DNA of 64,000 nt from G020354785 sp964461435 (GTDB lineage Bacteria > Bacteroidota > Bacteroidia > Bacteroidales > UBA10428), in the NCBI GenBank assembly GCA_964461435.1, contig CAYWUI010000011.1, positions 9,910 to 73,909 on the forward strand, read 5' to 3'. A program made the position numbers and the translations under genes. The notes beneath the pieces were generated by a model. The model had not been told where the DNA came from, did no database searches, and saw only the letters and a list, made by a program, of their open reading frames with translations. This document shows, piece by piece, positions 1-8,213 of this stretch (the stretch's first letter is position 1; every line of letters begins with the position of its first letter).

Positions 1-984
1 GGAATAATGCATTTTGATACTGCCAACGGTTATGGAAACGGACTTCATGAGGTAACCCTTGGCAGGATATTGCAGGGGAAACCAAGGGATTCATTCGTAA
101 TAGGATCAAAAATATACGGACTCAGGGACAACTCAACGGGCATGCCTCTGGCAGATATCACTGCTGAAGAGTTTAAAGCTGATTTCAGGCAAAAGCTGGA
201 TCAGAGCTTAAAAAGGCTTCAGCTGGATTATGTCGATATTTTTTATCAGCACTCCGTTGATAATCCTGAGCTTCTTAAACTTGACATGATCCGTGATATT
301 TCAAAGGAGTTTAAAGATAGTGGAAAAGCCCGGTTTCTGGGAGTGTCGACCCATACGCCCGATGTTGTGTATGCTGCTGTCGATGAAGGAATATATGATG
401 TAATACTGGTGTCGTATAATTTTCGCGACGAGGAAACCGGGACAGTAAGAGATGCAATTAATCATGCCGCTAAAGCGGGGTGTGGCATTGTTGGCATGAA
501 AGCACTTGCAGGTATTTACTGGGACAGGGAAAGGAAGCAACCCATAAATCCGCGTGCCGCAGCAAAATGGATCCTGCAAGATGAGAATGTTCATACAACA
601 ATTTTCAGTATGCGATCCTTTGATCAGCTTGAGATGTACTGGTCACTTATGAATGATCTTGCTCTTACCCCTGAAGAAAGAAATGATCTCCGGCTGGGGC
701 AGGTAGCCGGACTGACGGGGATGTATTGCCGCAGCTGCGGTAAATGCCTGCCACAGTGTCCCCATGGTGTGGACATCCCAAAAATAATGAGAAGCTATAT
801 GTATGCATACGGATACAGGGAGCCGTTGAAAGCCAGGGAAACAATGCAGATGCTTGATATTAGCAGAATTAAATGCGATGAATGTGAAGCATGTTTCATT
901 GAGTGTTCCATGGGCTTCAATATACGTGAGAAAATCAGGGATATAAGCCGTATTCTGGATGTGCCCGGTGAATTTTTAGTATAA
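1..984 (+). CDS. Aldo/keto reductase with C-terminal 4Fe-4S ferredoxin domain (5' partial)
   Basis: The reading frame is open to the first base, and the residues before the first ATG (position 7) continue the family's usual G-I-x-F-D-T-A strand. The gene therefore starts upstream and only its last ~327 codons are here. An NADPH-type AKR TIM barrel is visible from the DTANGYG motif through SKIYG and the YVDIFYQH segment. It is followed by a ferredoxin-like tail with two cysteine clusters: CRSCGKCLPQCPHG near residue 240 and CDECEACFIEC near residue 290. Oxidoreductases of this AKR/4Fe-4S class are common in Bacteroidota and anaerobes; their substrates are mostly unknown. Early helices and part of the catalytic tetrad lie outside the window. 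Family assignment is firm, substrate unknown. Confidence 0.9.
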   Translation, partial: GIMHFDTANGYGNGLHEVTLGRILQGKPRDSFVIGSKIYGLRDNSTGMPLADITAEEFKADFRQKLDQSLKRLQLDYVDIFYQHSVDNPELLKLDMIRDISKEFKDSGKARFLGVSTHTPDVVYAAVDEGIYDVILVSYNFRDEETGTVRDAINHAAKAGCGIVGMKALAGIYWDRERKQPINPRAAAKWILQDENVHTTIFSMRSFDQLEMYWSLMNDLALTPEERNDLRLGQVAGLTGMYCRSCGKCLPQCPHGVDIPKIMRSYMYAYGYREPLKARETMQMLDISRIKCDECEACFIECSMGFNIREKIRDISRILDVPGEFLV

Positions 985-1003
985 CCCGAATTACAGTCAG
1001 GTA

Positions 1004-2284
1004 ATGAAAAAAAATATCCTGCTTTTTATAGTAACGGTATTCTGCCTTCTTTCAGAACAGGTACTTACTGCTAAACCGGTGCAGGATATCACAAAATACT
1101 TCCCCGATATTGAAGGGTTTGAAAAAGCAGGTAAGATAAAACTGTGGTATCCTGAAAATATTAATGAAGCTATTGGGGGGGCGGCAGAAATATATCTCGA
1201 TTATGGATTCAGGGAGCTTGCAGTACTTACATATGAGAAACAGGCAGGACAATCCATTACTATTGAAATATACCGGCATGAAAATTCAGACTATGGGTTT
1301 GGCATTTATTCACAGGAAAGAAACGGAACAATACGGAATTTTATTGACGTTGGAGCACAGGGCTACTATATTGCAGGTATCCTTAATTTTTACAAGGATT
1401 GTTATTATGTAAAAATGAGAGGATATAACCTTGATGACGATGAAAATCTTTTAATGAATATTGCACGACGTGTTGCTGAAATGCTGCCCGGCATATATTC
1501 GTTGCCCCCTGTTTATGATGATTTCCCTGTACTATACAGGAGCGCATACACTGAAAGACTTGTTGCAAGGAATTTTTTGGGCTATCCTTTCTTTAAAAAT
1601 GTATTTACTGCGAATTATAACGTACCAGGTACAAGTTATTTTACATACTTTGTTATCAGGTGCTCCCCGGAAGAAGACTGCCGGGCAACATTGCAGGAAT
1701 ACATGAGATTTCTAAAAAAAGACCAGGATGTCCATGAAGGGCGTATTACTGTCAATGATCCTAATTACGGCATTATTGACCTTATGTGGAAGGATAACAT
1801 GATTAAAGGCACATTCGGACTTAATGACAGCAGTGTACGGACTGAGGTTCTGAATTTTGACCGTAAAAAGTTCAAAATCGAAAAAATAAAGAACGAGCTA
1901 GCATGTAACAAGTCTGCAACATCATCATCCGTCGAGGATCTTACCTTAGGTCCCCGGAATGCAATTGACGGTGACCTGTCAACACGCTGGTCCAGCGAAT
2001 TCAGCGATCCTCAATGGATTTGTATCGATCTGGGCAGGGATTATACTGTCAACAAGGTAAAGCTTATATGGGAATCTGCATACGGCCGGTCATACAGCAT
2101 CGAGGTTTCAAAAGACAATACTAAATGGACACAGGTTTACGCCACACAGGAAGGTGACGGACAGGAGGATGAAATAGACATTGAACCTGTTGCTGCACGT
2201 TATGTGAGGTTAAACGGACTGCAGAGGGGTACTCCCTGGGGCTATTCGCTTTACGAATTCCGGGTGTTTAAAGGCAAGCGTTAA
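1004..2284 (+). CDS. Secreted DUF6599-type protein with C-terminal F5/8 type C (discoidin) domain
   Basis: The N-terminus is a signal peptide (MKKNILLFIVTVFCLLSEQ, cleaved near residue 22). Residues ~30-290 resemble the DUF6599 family, recognised by a D-I-E-G-F segment, a G-A-A-E-I-Y-L-D-Y-G-F motif and F-G-I-Y-S-Q-E-R; the family has no established function. Residues ~300-426 form a discoidin-like (F5/8 type C, CBM32-like) jelly roll with the typical A-I-D-G-D-L-S-T-R-W, Q-W-I-C-I-D-L-G and A-R-Y-V-R-L-N-G signatures. The domain binds carbohydrate or surface ligands in many secreted proteins. The gene starts 19 bases after the aldo/keto reductase and may be co-transcribed. A role in binding extracellular glycan is inference. 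Confidence 0.82.
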   Translation: MKKNILLFIVTVFCLLSEQVLTAKPVQDITKYFPDIEGFEKAGKIKLWYPENINEAIGGAAEIYLDYGFRELAVLTYEKQAGQSITIEIYRHENSDYGFGIYSQERNGTIRNFIDVGAQGYYIAGILNFYKDCYYVKMRGYNLDDDENLLMNIARRVAEMLPGIYSLPPVYDDFPVLYRSAYTERLVARNFLGYPFFKNVFTANYNVPGTSYFTYFVIRCSPEEDCRATLQEYMRFLKKDQDVHEGRITVNDPNYGIIDLMWKDNMIKGTFGLNDSSVRTEVLNFDRKKFKIEKIKNELACNKSATSSSVEDLTLGPRNAIDGDLSTRWSSEFSDPQWICIDLGRDYTVNKVKLIWESAYGRSYSIEVSKDNTKWTQVYATQEGDGQEDEIDIEPVAARYVRLNGLQRGTPWGYSLYEFRVFKGKR

Positions 2285-2297
2285 AAACCATATCTGC

Positions 2298-3165
2298 CTA
2301 TGGCCTTATGATAACTATTTTTGCAGTGTTTACAATCCCTGAATTAATATACCTGCAAAAGTAGACACCGCTTTTCACCGGATTGCCTTGCATATCACTG
2401 CAATCCCATATATATGTATAATTTCCGGGTGCATGAATCCCCTCGATAAGGTATGCTATCTTTTTTCCCGAAATATCGCAAATGGCAATTTCAGCCGTAC
2501 TTTTTTCGGGCACATAATACGATACAGCGATGCCTGTCTTTGCAGGATCCGGATAAACATAAAATGGTGCATTACCAAAAGCAAGCACATCTGATAAGTT
2601 GTTAATAGCCGAAGTATCTCTCACAACAGCCGTGTCCATATCGGTAACACATATATTGTCAAACCAGAAGTGCCTCCCGCTTAAGTCGTGGTGCTCAGCA
2701 ACAATCTCGAACCTGTCAACGGCTGTCCAGTCATAATCACCAACCGGATTGTACCATGTGCCGTTCCATGCGCCACGGATGATTATCGGAATATAAGTCT
2801 ATTACTCCATTTCCAGCCGGAGGGCCCCACAATAATTGTGTGCTGAGTGTCAACCGCACGTATGGCATCAATAACATTCTGCTGTATCGGGCCCCACAGC
2901 ACATCTGAAATACCATGAGGTTCGTTAAGTATTTCATAATAAATATAATACGAGCAGTTCTTGTAATGCTCGGCCATCTGTGTCCATACCTTTATTAATA
3001 TTGACTCCACAGCGGGCTCGGTATCTTCTGACGGATCAAAAGTATGGTTATCAATAAGAAGATGTATCTGCAAATCTTCAGCCCAGGTGACAACCGAATC
3101 CAGGAAACTGACAAATACCGGATCGAGGTTATAGTCAGGTTCTCCATCGGTCATAAAATGCAGGG
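2298..3165 (-). pseudogene. GH5-type endoglucanase remnant: N-terminus and catalytic core deleted, C-terminal binding and T9SS sorting domains kept
   Basis: Three parts can be read on the minus strand. From 3165 to ~2795 lies part of a GH5-like TIM barrel with the acid/base motif Y-Y-E-I-L-N-E-P-H-G and ending S-G-W-K-W-S-N. It enters from unrelated sequence (in-frame stop near 3170), so signal peptide and first strands are missing. At about 2789-2800 the frame shifts and the text jumps to R-G-A-W-N-G-T-W-Y-N-P, part of a CBM11/CIA30-like jelly roll with F-W-F-D-N-I near 2660. The rest of the barrel with the nucleophile Glu is gone. Residues encoded by 2560-2298 form a type IX secretion C-terminal sorting domain (Y-V-Y-P-D-P and G-V-Y-F-C-R-Y motifs). 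A working product is not expected. Confidence 0.8.
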
Positions 3166-3294
3166 TTAATTATAATATCGTTATTTTTTGCCCTTTTTTT
3201 ACTGTAAAAGGTTTCATATGGATGAATGTAAATAATGATTTTTATTTTTAGGAAAAATTAAAAGTGCCAGGTTATTAATTAACAATAAACGTAT

Positions 3295-3801
3295 ATGACA
3301 AGACGAAATACATTTGCTGTAGGGCTTATAGTTTCAATGTTCCTTTTCTGGGGTCCGGCCAACAATATGACAGATACATTGCTGGCCGCTTTTAAAAAGA
3401 GTGGAACAACTTAAGCAAATCCAGACAGACGAATTAAATGCAATTATGGGAACATATGTTAGTGTGGCAGCAGCCTTACTGGCTATGATATGTTCGCTGA
3501 CTGCAATTACTGCAGGTGGAATGACCGGTGTCATTGCCCTGGTTCTAATCTCTGCTTTCATGTCGTTGATGTTTCCGACTATTTTCGGACTGGCAGTAAG
3601 AGGGTTAGGAAGTGATACCAAAATAGCCGGGTCCGGTTTAATAATGGCAATTCTCGGGGAGCAGTATTGACAGCAATGCAGGGGAGGTTGTCTGATCTTA
3701 CGGGTGATATTAAGATGTCATATGTTATACCACTTATATGTTTTGCTGTTATTCTTGTCTATGCCAGGTATGCATCTGTCACCCTGAAAGGGGAACAATA
3801 G
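3295..3801 (+). pseudogene. Fucose-permease-like MFS sugar transporter remnant (internal deletion plus frameshift)
   Basis: Translation from ATG 3295 gives the start of an L-fucose:H+ symporter-type MFS protein (L-F-W-G-P-A-N-N-M-T-D-T-L-L) and stops at 3412. Near 3395-3402 the sequence jumps frame to what resembles the C-terminal half of the same family, with G-G-M-T-G-V-I-A-L-V-L-I-S-A-F-M-S-L-M-F-P-T and G-L-G-S-D-T-K-I. A one-base loss in a G run near 3658-3661 changes frame again, after which A-V-L-T-A-M-Q-G through a final hydrophobic helix reads to the stop at 3801. About 170 residues against roughly 400 usual, so most central helices are gone. It lies among other broken genes of a sugar-use locus. 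Confidence 0.8.
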
Positions 3802-3808
3802 TGTGATC

Positions 3809-6800
3809 TTATTTCTTTTTGCACTTCTCCAATTCCGTTTTCAGGTTACTGATCTCTTTCTTATATTCCTTTTCCTTTATTTTGGCCTCGTCTGATATTT
3901 TTCTGAATTCTTCTTCCTTTCTTTGCATTTCTTCCTGCGTGGCTGCCATCTCCTCGAGGTTTTGCTTTAATTCTTCCTCCTGTGAGGTCAATTCCTCGGT
4001 TTTCTGTTTCACCTGCTCATACATTTTTTTCATATTGTCATTTGCCCTTATCGTTGATAATGTTGCAGAGACAAGCTCACCCATTTTTTCAACAAACTCT
4101 ATTTTGTATGATTCTAGTTTTTCGAAAGACGCAATTTCTACTACACCCATAACTATCTCATCGAGCCTTAAGGGTATAAGTGCCAGGTGTTTGCAATACG
4201 CTTCTCCCAGTCCGGAAGAAAGTCTCGTATATTCTTCGGGGAGGTCATCAATAAGGATAACTTCTTTTTCTTTAAAGCATGTTCCTATTTGTCCCTCACC
4301 AACATTGAATTTTTTTACCTCGGATTTTTTCTTTTCATAGCCATAGCTTCCTATCAATTCAAGATATTGTTCTTTTTCGCCGTCGGAAACAATAAACATA
4401 CCTCCCTGCTTTGCCTCAAGATACTCAACAAGGTTTGTAATCAGTACCTGTGCAAGAGTGACAAGTTCATCTTTATTCTTACTTGTCAGATCACTGAACT
4501 TTGCCAGTCCCGCATTGAACCATTTCTGTACCCTCTCGGCTTCATCCCTTTGCTGTATCTCAACTGCCTGTTTTTCAATTTCCTTTTTCTGCTTTTCCAG
4601 TTCTTCTTTTCCTTTCCTGATATTTTCTTTAAGTATGGCTTTGTCTTTTTTTACCTGCTCTTCCTTGCGTTTGATAATATAATAGACACCATATATCACT
4701 ATGACAGCCAACAGGGTATAAAATATCCATGTCCTCCAGAAGGTGGAGACAATTATTATTTCCAGTGAGGCTCCCTCATCGTTCCATATACCGTCATTAT
4801 TAGAAGCTTTGACACGGAAAACATAATCTCCGGGGTCGAGGTTGGTAAATGATACTTTTCGTTCACCTTTTGCATCTATCCATTCATCATTGAATCCTTC
4901 CATCATATACATATACCTGTTTTTCTGCGACTGCCTGTAGTTTAGAGCCGTGTACTCAAAAGAAAATATATTCTGAAAATATTTCAACTTAATACGTTTT
5001 GTTACTATAATATTCTGCTTCAGTATCGATTCCTTGCCTATTTCAACGTCTTCATTGAATAATTTAAAACCGGTAATATAAACAGGAGGCTTATAAGGAT
5101 TATCGAGTACTTTGGACGGATCGAACAGGTTAAAACCGTTGACACCCCCAAAAAGCAGTTCTCCTGTGGATAGCTTTTTGAAGGCCCACTTTCCGAACTG
5201 GTCACTTTGCAGCCCGTCACTGGCATTATAGTTTTTAAAGGTCATGCTGTCGGGATTAAATTTACATAATCCTTCATTTGTGCTCAGCCACAGGTTTCCT
5301 GCATCGTCTTCCAGTATTCCCAGGATAACATCGTTCGGTAATCCGTCACTCATCCTGTAGACTTTAAAAGTATTATTCTTCCTGTTATACAGATTTAAGC
5401 CACCGCCGTTAGTACCTATCCACAGTCTTTGTTTTGAATCTTCATAAAGGGAATATACCGATATATTACTTATTCCTTTCGATCCCCCCCTGGTGTTGTT
5501 TACTTCGTTATAATGAATGAATTTGTCCCTTTCCCTGTTATACATATACAGTCCTGCTCCCTCGGAAGCTATCCACAGGTTACCCAGGTGATCCTCAGTC
5601 ATCATAACACTTGCTGAATTGCTTATTGTTGTTGAATCATCAGGATCATTGACAAACCTTGTAAAGTCATCTGTCTGGCGGTTATACCTGCTTATGCCAT
5701 TTCCACATGTACAGATCCATATATCATTCCGCCTGTCCTCATATATATAGAAAATATTGTTATCACTAAGCGATTTTTCATTATCGGGATTATAGATGTA
5801 ATGTCTGAACTTTCCAGTGGCGGGGTCATAAACATTTACTCCGCCTCCCCACATCCCGATCCACAATAAACCTTCACTGTCAAGTAGTATGGCTAAAACT
5901 TTGTTATTAGTAAGTCCATCGGGTTTATCAATGTCAAACATTATATGTGAGAATCCGTGTGTAGCCCTGTTCATGTAATTTATTCCTCCGCCGTCTGTTC
6001 CAATCCATATGTTTCCATATTCGTCTTCTGCAAAGCCGGTAACATTATTATTACTCAGGCTGTTTGTATCAAACTTTATTTTCTTGTAGTGCGCAAATTT
6101 GTATTTCCCCTTATCGTATATGCTCACCCCTCCAAATCTGGTACTTATCCACATGCGGTCATTGATATCAAAGAATATGGTTGTTATGTCGCTGCTGCTC
6201 AATGTGCCCTCCTCACCCTCCTCATGCATGAAAACAGTAAAATTATCGGCCATCTCATTATACAGACATAATCCGCCTGATGTGCCCAGCCAGATCTGGC
6301 CCTCTGCATTTTCAGCAATACAATTAACGAGATTGCAGGGGATGCTGTTTTTATCGGCCGGATCAGGCACATAGCTTTTAAATGTGCCGCTACGGACATC
6401 CATTACATTAAGTCCGTTATCAAATGTGCCTATCCAGAGCCTGTTTTTTGAATCCAGGAATATGTATTGTATCCTGTCGCTGTTCAGGGAATAAGGATCA
6501 TAGGGATCATGCCTGTAATTGACAAATTTATGTTCGCTTTCATCATATAATGATAAACCGCTGAAGGTAGCAATCCAGAACCGCCCCTTCTTATCTTCGA
6601 TAACGTCTCGTGTAAAATTACTGGAAAGGGAATTTCTGTTCGCAGGGTCATGGGTAATCAATTTCATTTCTTTGCTGCCGACATCATATATATTTATTCC
6701 CTCCTGGGTCATTATCCACAGCCTGTTTTTTGAATCTGCATATAATTTCTGAATCCCATCTGTTACAATACTGTTCGGGTCATTATCATCATGCATCATT

Positions 6801-7165
6801 CTTATAAAGTTGTCTTTATCCCTGTTATAGAGATTTAGTCCGGATTGGGTCCCAATCCATATGTTACCGTTTTTATCCTCTACCATCGTACGAATGAAGT
6901 TACTGCTCAGGGTGCTTGAATCTACCGGATTATAGCGGTATATCTTACACTGGTATCCATCGTAAAGATTCAGTCCGTCCTCGGTCCCGATCCATATAAA
7001 ACCTTTGCTGTCCTGCATTGTAATCATCGCATTACCCTGGGACAATCCCTCTTCAACAGATAGTTTATCGAATTTAATCCCGTTTATCTGCCCGTTTACA
7101 TTTACATACAGCAGAAGTAAAACAATATAAATCAGCAGTTTCTTAAGCTTGTTAAATTTTATCAT
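3809..7165 (-). CDS. Two-component-type propeller sensor with Y_Y_Y, transmembrane and GAF domains but no kinase
   Basis: A signal peptide (residues 1-25) is followed by 14 propeller repeats; thirteen carry W-x-x-(T/S/M)-x-x-x-G and the last L-F-G-G-V-N-G-F, consistent with two seven-bladed propellers (to ~residue 690). A Y_Y_Y domain follows with R-Y-M-Y-M-M-E-G-F-N-D-E-W, then one membrane helix at ~807-828 and a charged coiled coil. A GAF domain spans ~878-1035, and a second coiled coil rich in E-E-L-x-x-N-L-E-E-M-A-A-T-Q-E-E-M runs to the end. This is the sensor layout of HTCS proteins, but no HisKA, HATPase, receiver or AraC domain is present. It probably senses a periplasmic ligand and signals through a protein partner (inference). 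Intact, although its neighbours are broken. Confidence 0.85.
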   Translation of the reverse strand: MIKFNKLKKLLIYIVLLLLYVNVNGQINGIKFDKLSVEEGLSQGNAMITMQDSKGFIWIGTEDGLNLYDGYQCKIYRYNPVDSSTLSSNFIRTMVEDKNGNIWIGTQSGLNLYNRDKDNFIRMMHDDNDPNSIVTDGIQKLYADSKNRLWIMTQEGINIYDVGSKEMKLITHDPANRNSLSSNFTRDVIEDKKGRFWIATFSGLSLYDESEHKFVNYRHDPYDPYSLNSDRIQYIFLDSKNRLWIGTFDNGLNVMDVRSGTFKSYVPDPADKNSIPCNLVNCIAENAEGQIWLGTSGGLCLYNEMADNFTVFMHEEGEEGTLSSSDITTIFFDINDRMWISTRFGGVSIYDKGKYKFAHYKKIKFDTNSLSNNNVTGFAEDEYGNIWIGTDGGGINYMNRATHGFSHIMFDIDKPDGLTNNKVLAILLDSEGLLWIGMWGGGVNVYDPATGKFRHYIYNPDNEKSLSDNNIFYIYEDRRNDIWICTCGNGISRYNRQTDDFTRFVNDPDDSTTISNSASVMMTEDHLGNLWIASEGAGLYMYNRERDKFIHYNEVNNTRGGSKGISNISVYSLYEDSKQRLWIGTNGGGLNLYNRKNNTFKVYRMSDGLPNDVILGILEDDAGNLWLSTNEGLCKFNPDSMTFKNYNASDGLQSDQFGKWAFKKLSTGELLFGGVNGFNLFDPSKVLDNPYKPPVYITGFKLFNEDVEIGKESILKQNIIVTKRIKLKYFQNIFSFEYTALNYRQSQKNRYMYMMEGFNDEWIDAKGERKVSFTNLDPGDYVFRVKASNNDGIWNDEGASLEIIIVSTFWRTWIFYTLLAVIVIYGVYYIIKRKEEQVKKDKAILKENIRKGKEELEKQKKEIEKQAVEIQQRDEAERVQKWFNAGLAKFSDLTSKNKDELVTLAQVLITNLVEYLEAKQGGMFIVSDGEKEQYLELIGSYGYEKKKSEVKKFNVGEGQIGTCFKEKEVILIDDLPEEYTRLSSGLGEAYCKHLALIPLRLDEIVMGVVEIASFEKLESYKIEFVEKMGELVSATLSTIRANDNMKKMYEQVKQKTEELTSQEEELKQNLEEMAATQEEMQRKEEEFRKISDEAKIKEKEYKKEISNLKTELEKCKKK

Positions 7166-7222
7166 GCCGGTTGATATTTTATATAATTCAGGTATATAGA
7201 ATAAGTTAGTTTTCAGAGAAAA

Positions 7223-8212
7223 TTAGCAAAAAAAATTGTTATTGCAAAAAAAAGGGTAGGCAAACTCATCACGTGCCCCGTGTCCAACTATCTGGTTTTT
7301 CTCATTACGATATTCGGCAAATTCCCTGAGGTTCATAGTTTCTATATATGTTGGCAACTGCCGGATTCCATAATATGCATCATAGCTTATTTTCGCCTCT
7401 CCGGCTTCACCCTGGCGCGTGGCAATAAGGATTACGCCGTTTGCAGCCTTCGAGCCGTAGATGGCAGTGGCTGATGCATCCTTTAATATCTGCATATCGA
7501 CAATATCGGAAGGATTTATTGTTGACAGTACATTGCCAATACTGTTATTATATGAAATATCGCCCGTATATCCTTCAACAGGAACACCGTCAATTACGTA
7601 TAAAGGTTCATTGTTGCCCATTAATGAATTTACACCACGTATGCGGACTGAGACGCTGCCACCTGGCTGTCCTGTGTTCTGTGTTACCTCAACTCCTGCC
7701 GCTTTTCCCTGGAGAACCTGCTCAAATGTGGTCGAAACAGTCTTGCTTATCTCATCGGAAGTGACGGATACCACAGAACCTGTAAGGTCACTCCGTTTCA
7801 TCTGTCCGTATCCAATTACAACAACTTCATCGAGCTTTGTATACTCTTCGACCAGCGATACATCAATGCGCGCCTGGTTGCCCACTGCAACTTCCTTATC
7901 CTGGTATCCCAGGAAAGAGATGACAAGAATATCTTCCGGCTTAACATTTATTGAAAATTCACCGTTTGCATTTGCTACAGTCCCCGTAGTTGTCCCCTTT
8001 ATAACTATATTGGCTCCCGGCACTGGCTGGTTGTCCTCTGCAAAGGTTACCTTCCCCGTTAATATCCTTTCTGAAGGCTCCTGGGAGTATGTGTGCATGA
8101 AGTTTAGTAAAACCACTATCAGTATTAGTGATGTAAACCTTAAAACTCCCGGTGCTGATCCGAAAAAGGGATTTTTCAGAGACCCGGTTGTTTTTATTGA
8201 TCTGTTTCTCAT
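7223..8212 (-). pseudogene. Truncated SusC-type TonB-dependent receptor (carboxypeptidase-like and plug domains only)
   Basis: Start and early part look normal: an N-terminal extension with hydrophobic segment, a carboxypeptidase-regulatory-like domain (G-T-T-T-G-T-V-A-N-A-N-G-E-F), a TonB-box-like L-D-E-V-V-V-I-G-Y-G near residue 130, and the plug with R-I-R-G-V-N-S-L, Y-V-I-D-G-V-P and A-T-A-I-Y-G-S-K-A-A-N-G-V-I. After E-F-A-E-Y-R-N-E-K and A-R-D-E-F-A (residue ~318) the family's sequence ends; a few unrelated residues precede a stop. About 329 residues against ~1000 usual: the whole 22-strand barrel is missing and no SusD follows. It starts one base after the GH31 stop codon, so it was the second gene of that operon. 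Import function is presumably lost. Confidence 0.85.
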
Positions 8213-8213
8213 A

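Noticed and set aside
3334..3621. 95-codon minus-strand frame
   Set aside because: Antisense of the transporter remnant.
3819..4340. 173-codon frame on the plus strand
   Set aside because: Antisense of the coiled coil and GAF end of the propeller sensor; Ser/Phe-rich composition reflects reverse-strand reading.
3809..7165. Propeller-GAF protein as a truncated HTCS
   Set aside because: It has a complete GAF and a natural coiled-coil end and no break in frame; the missing kinase is not a truncation.
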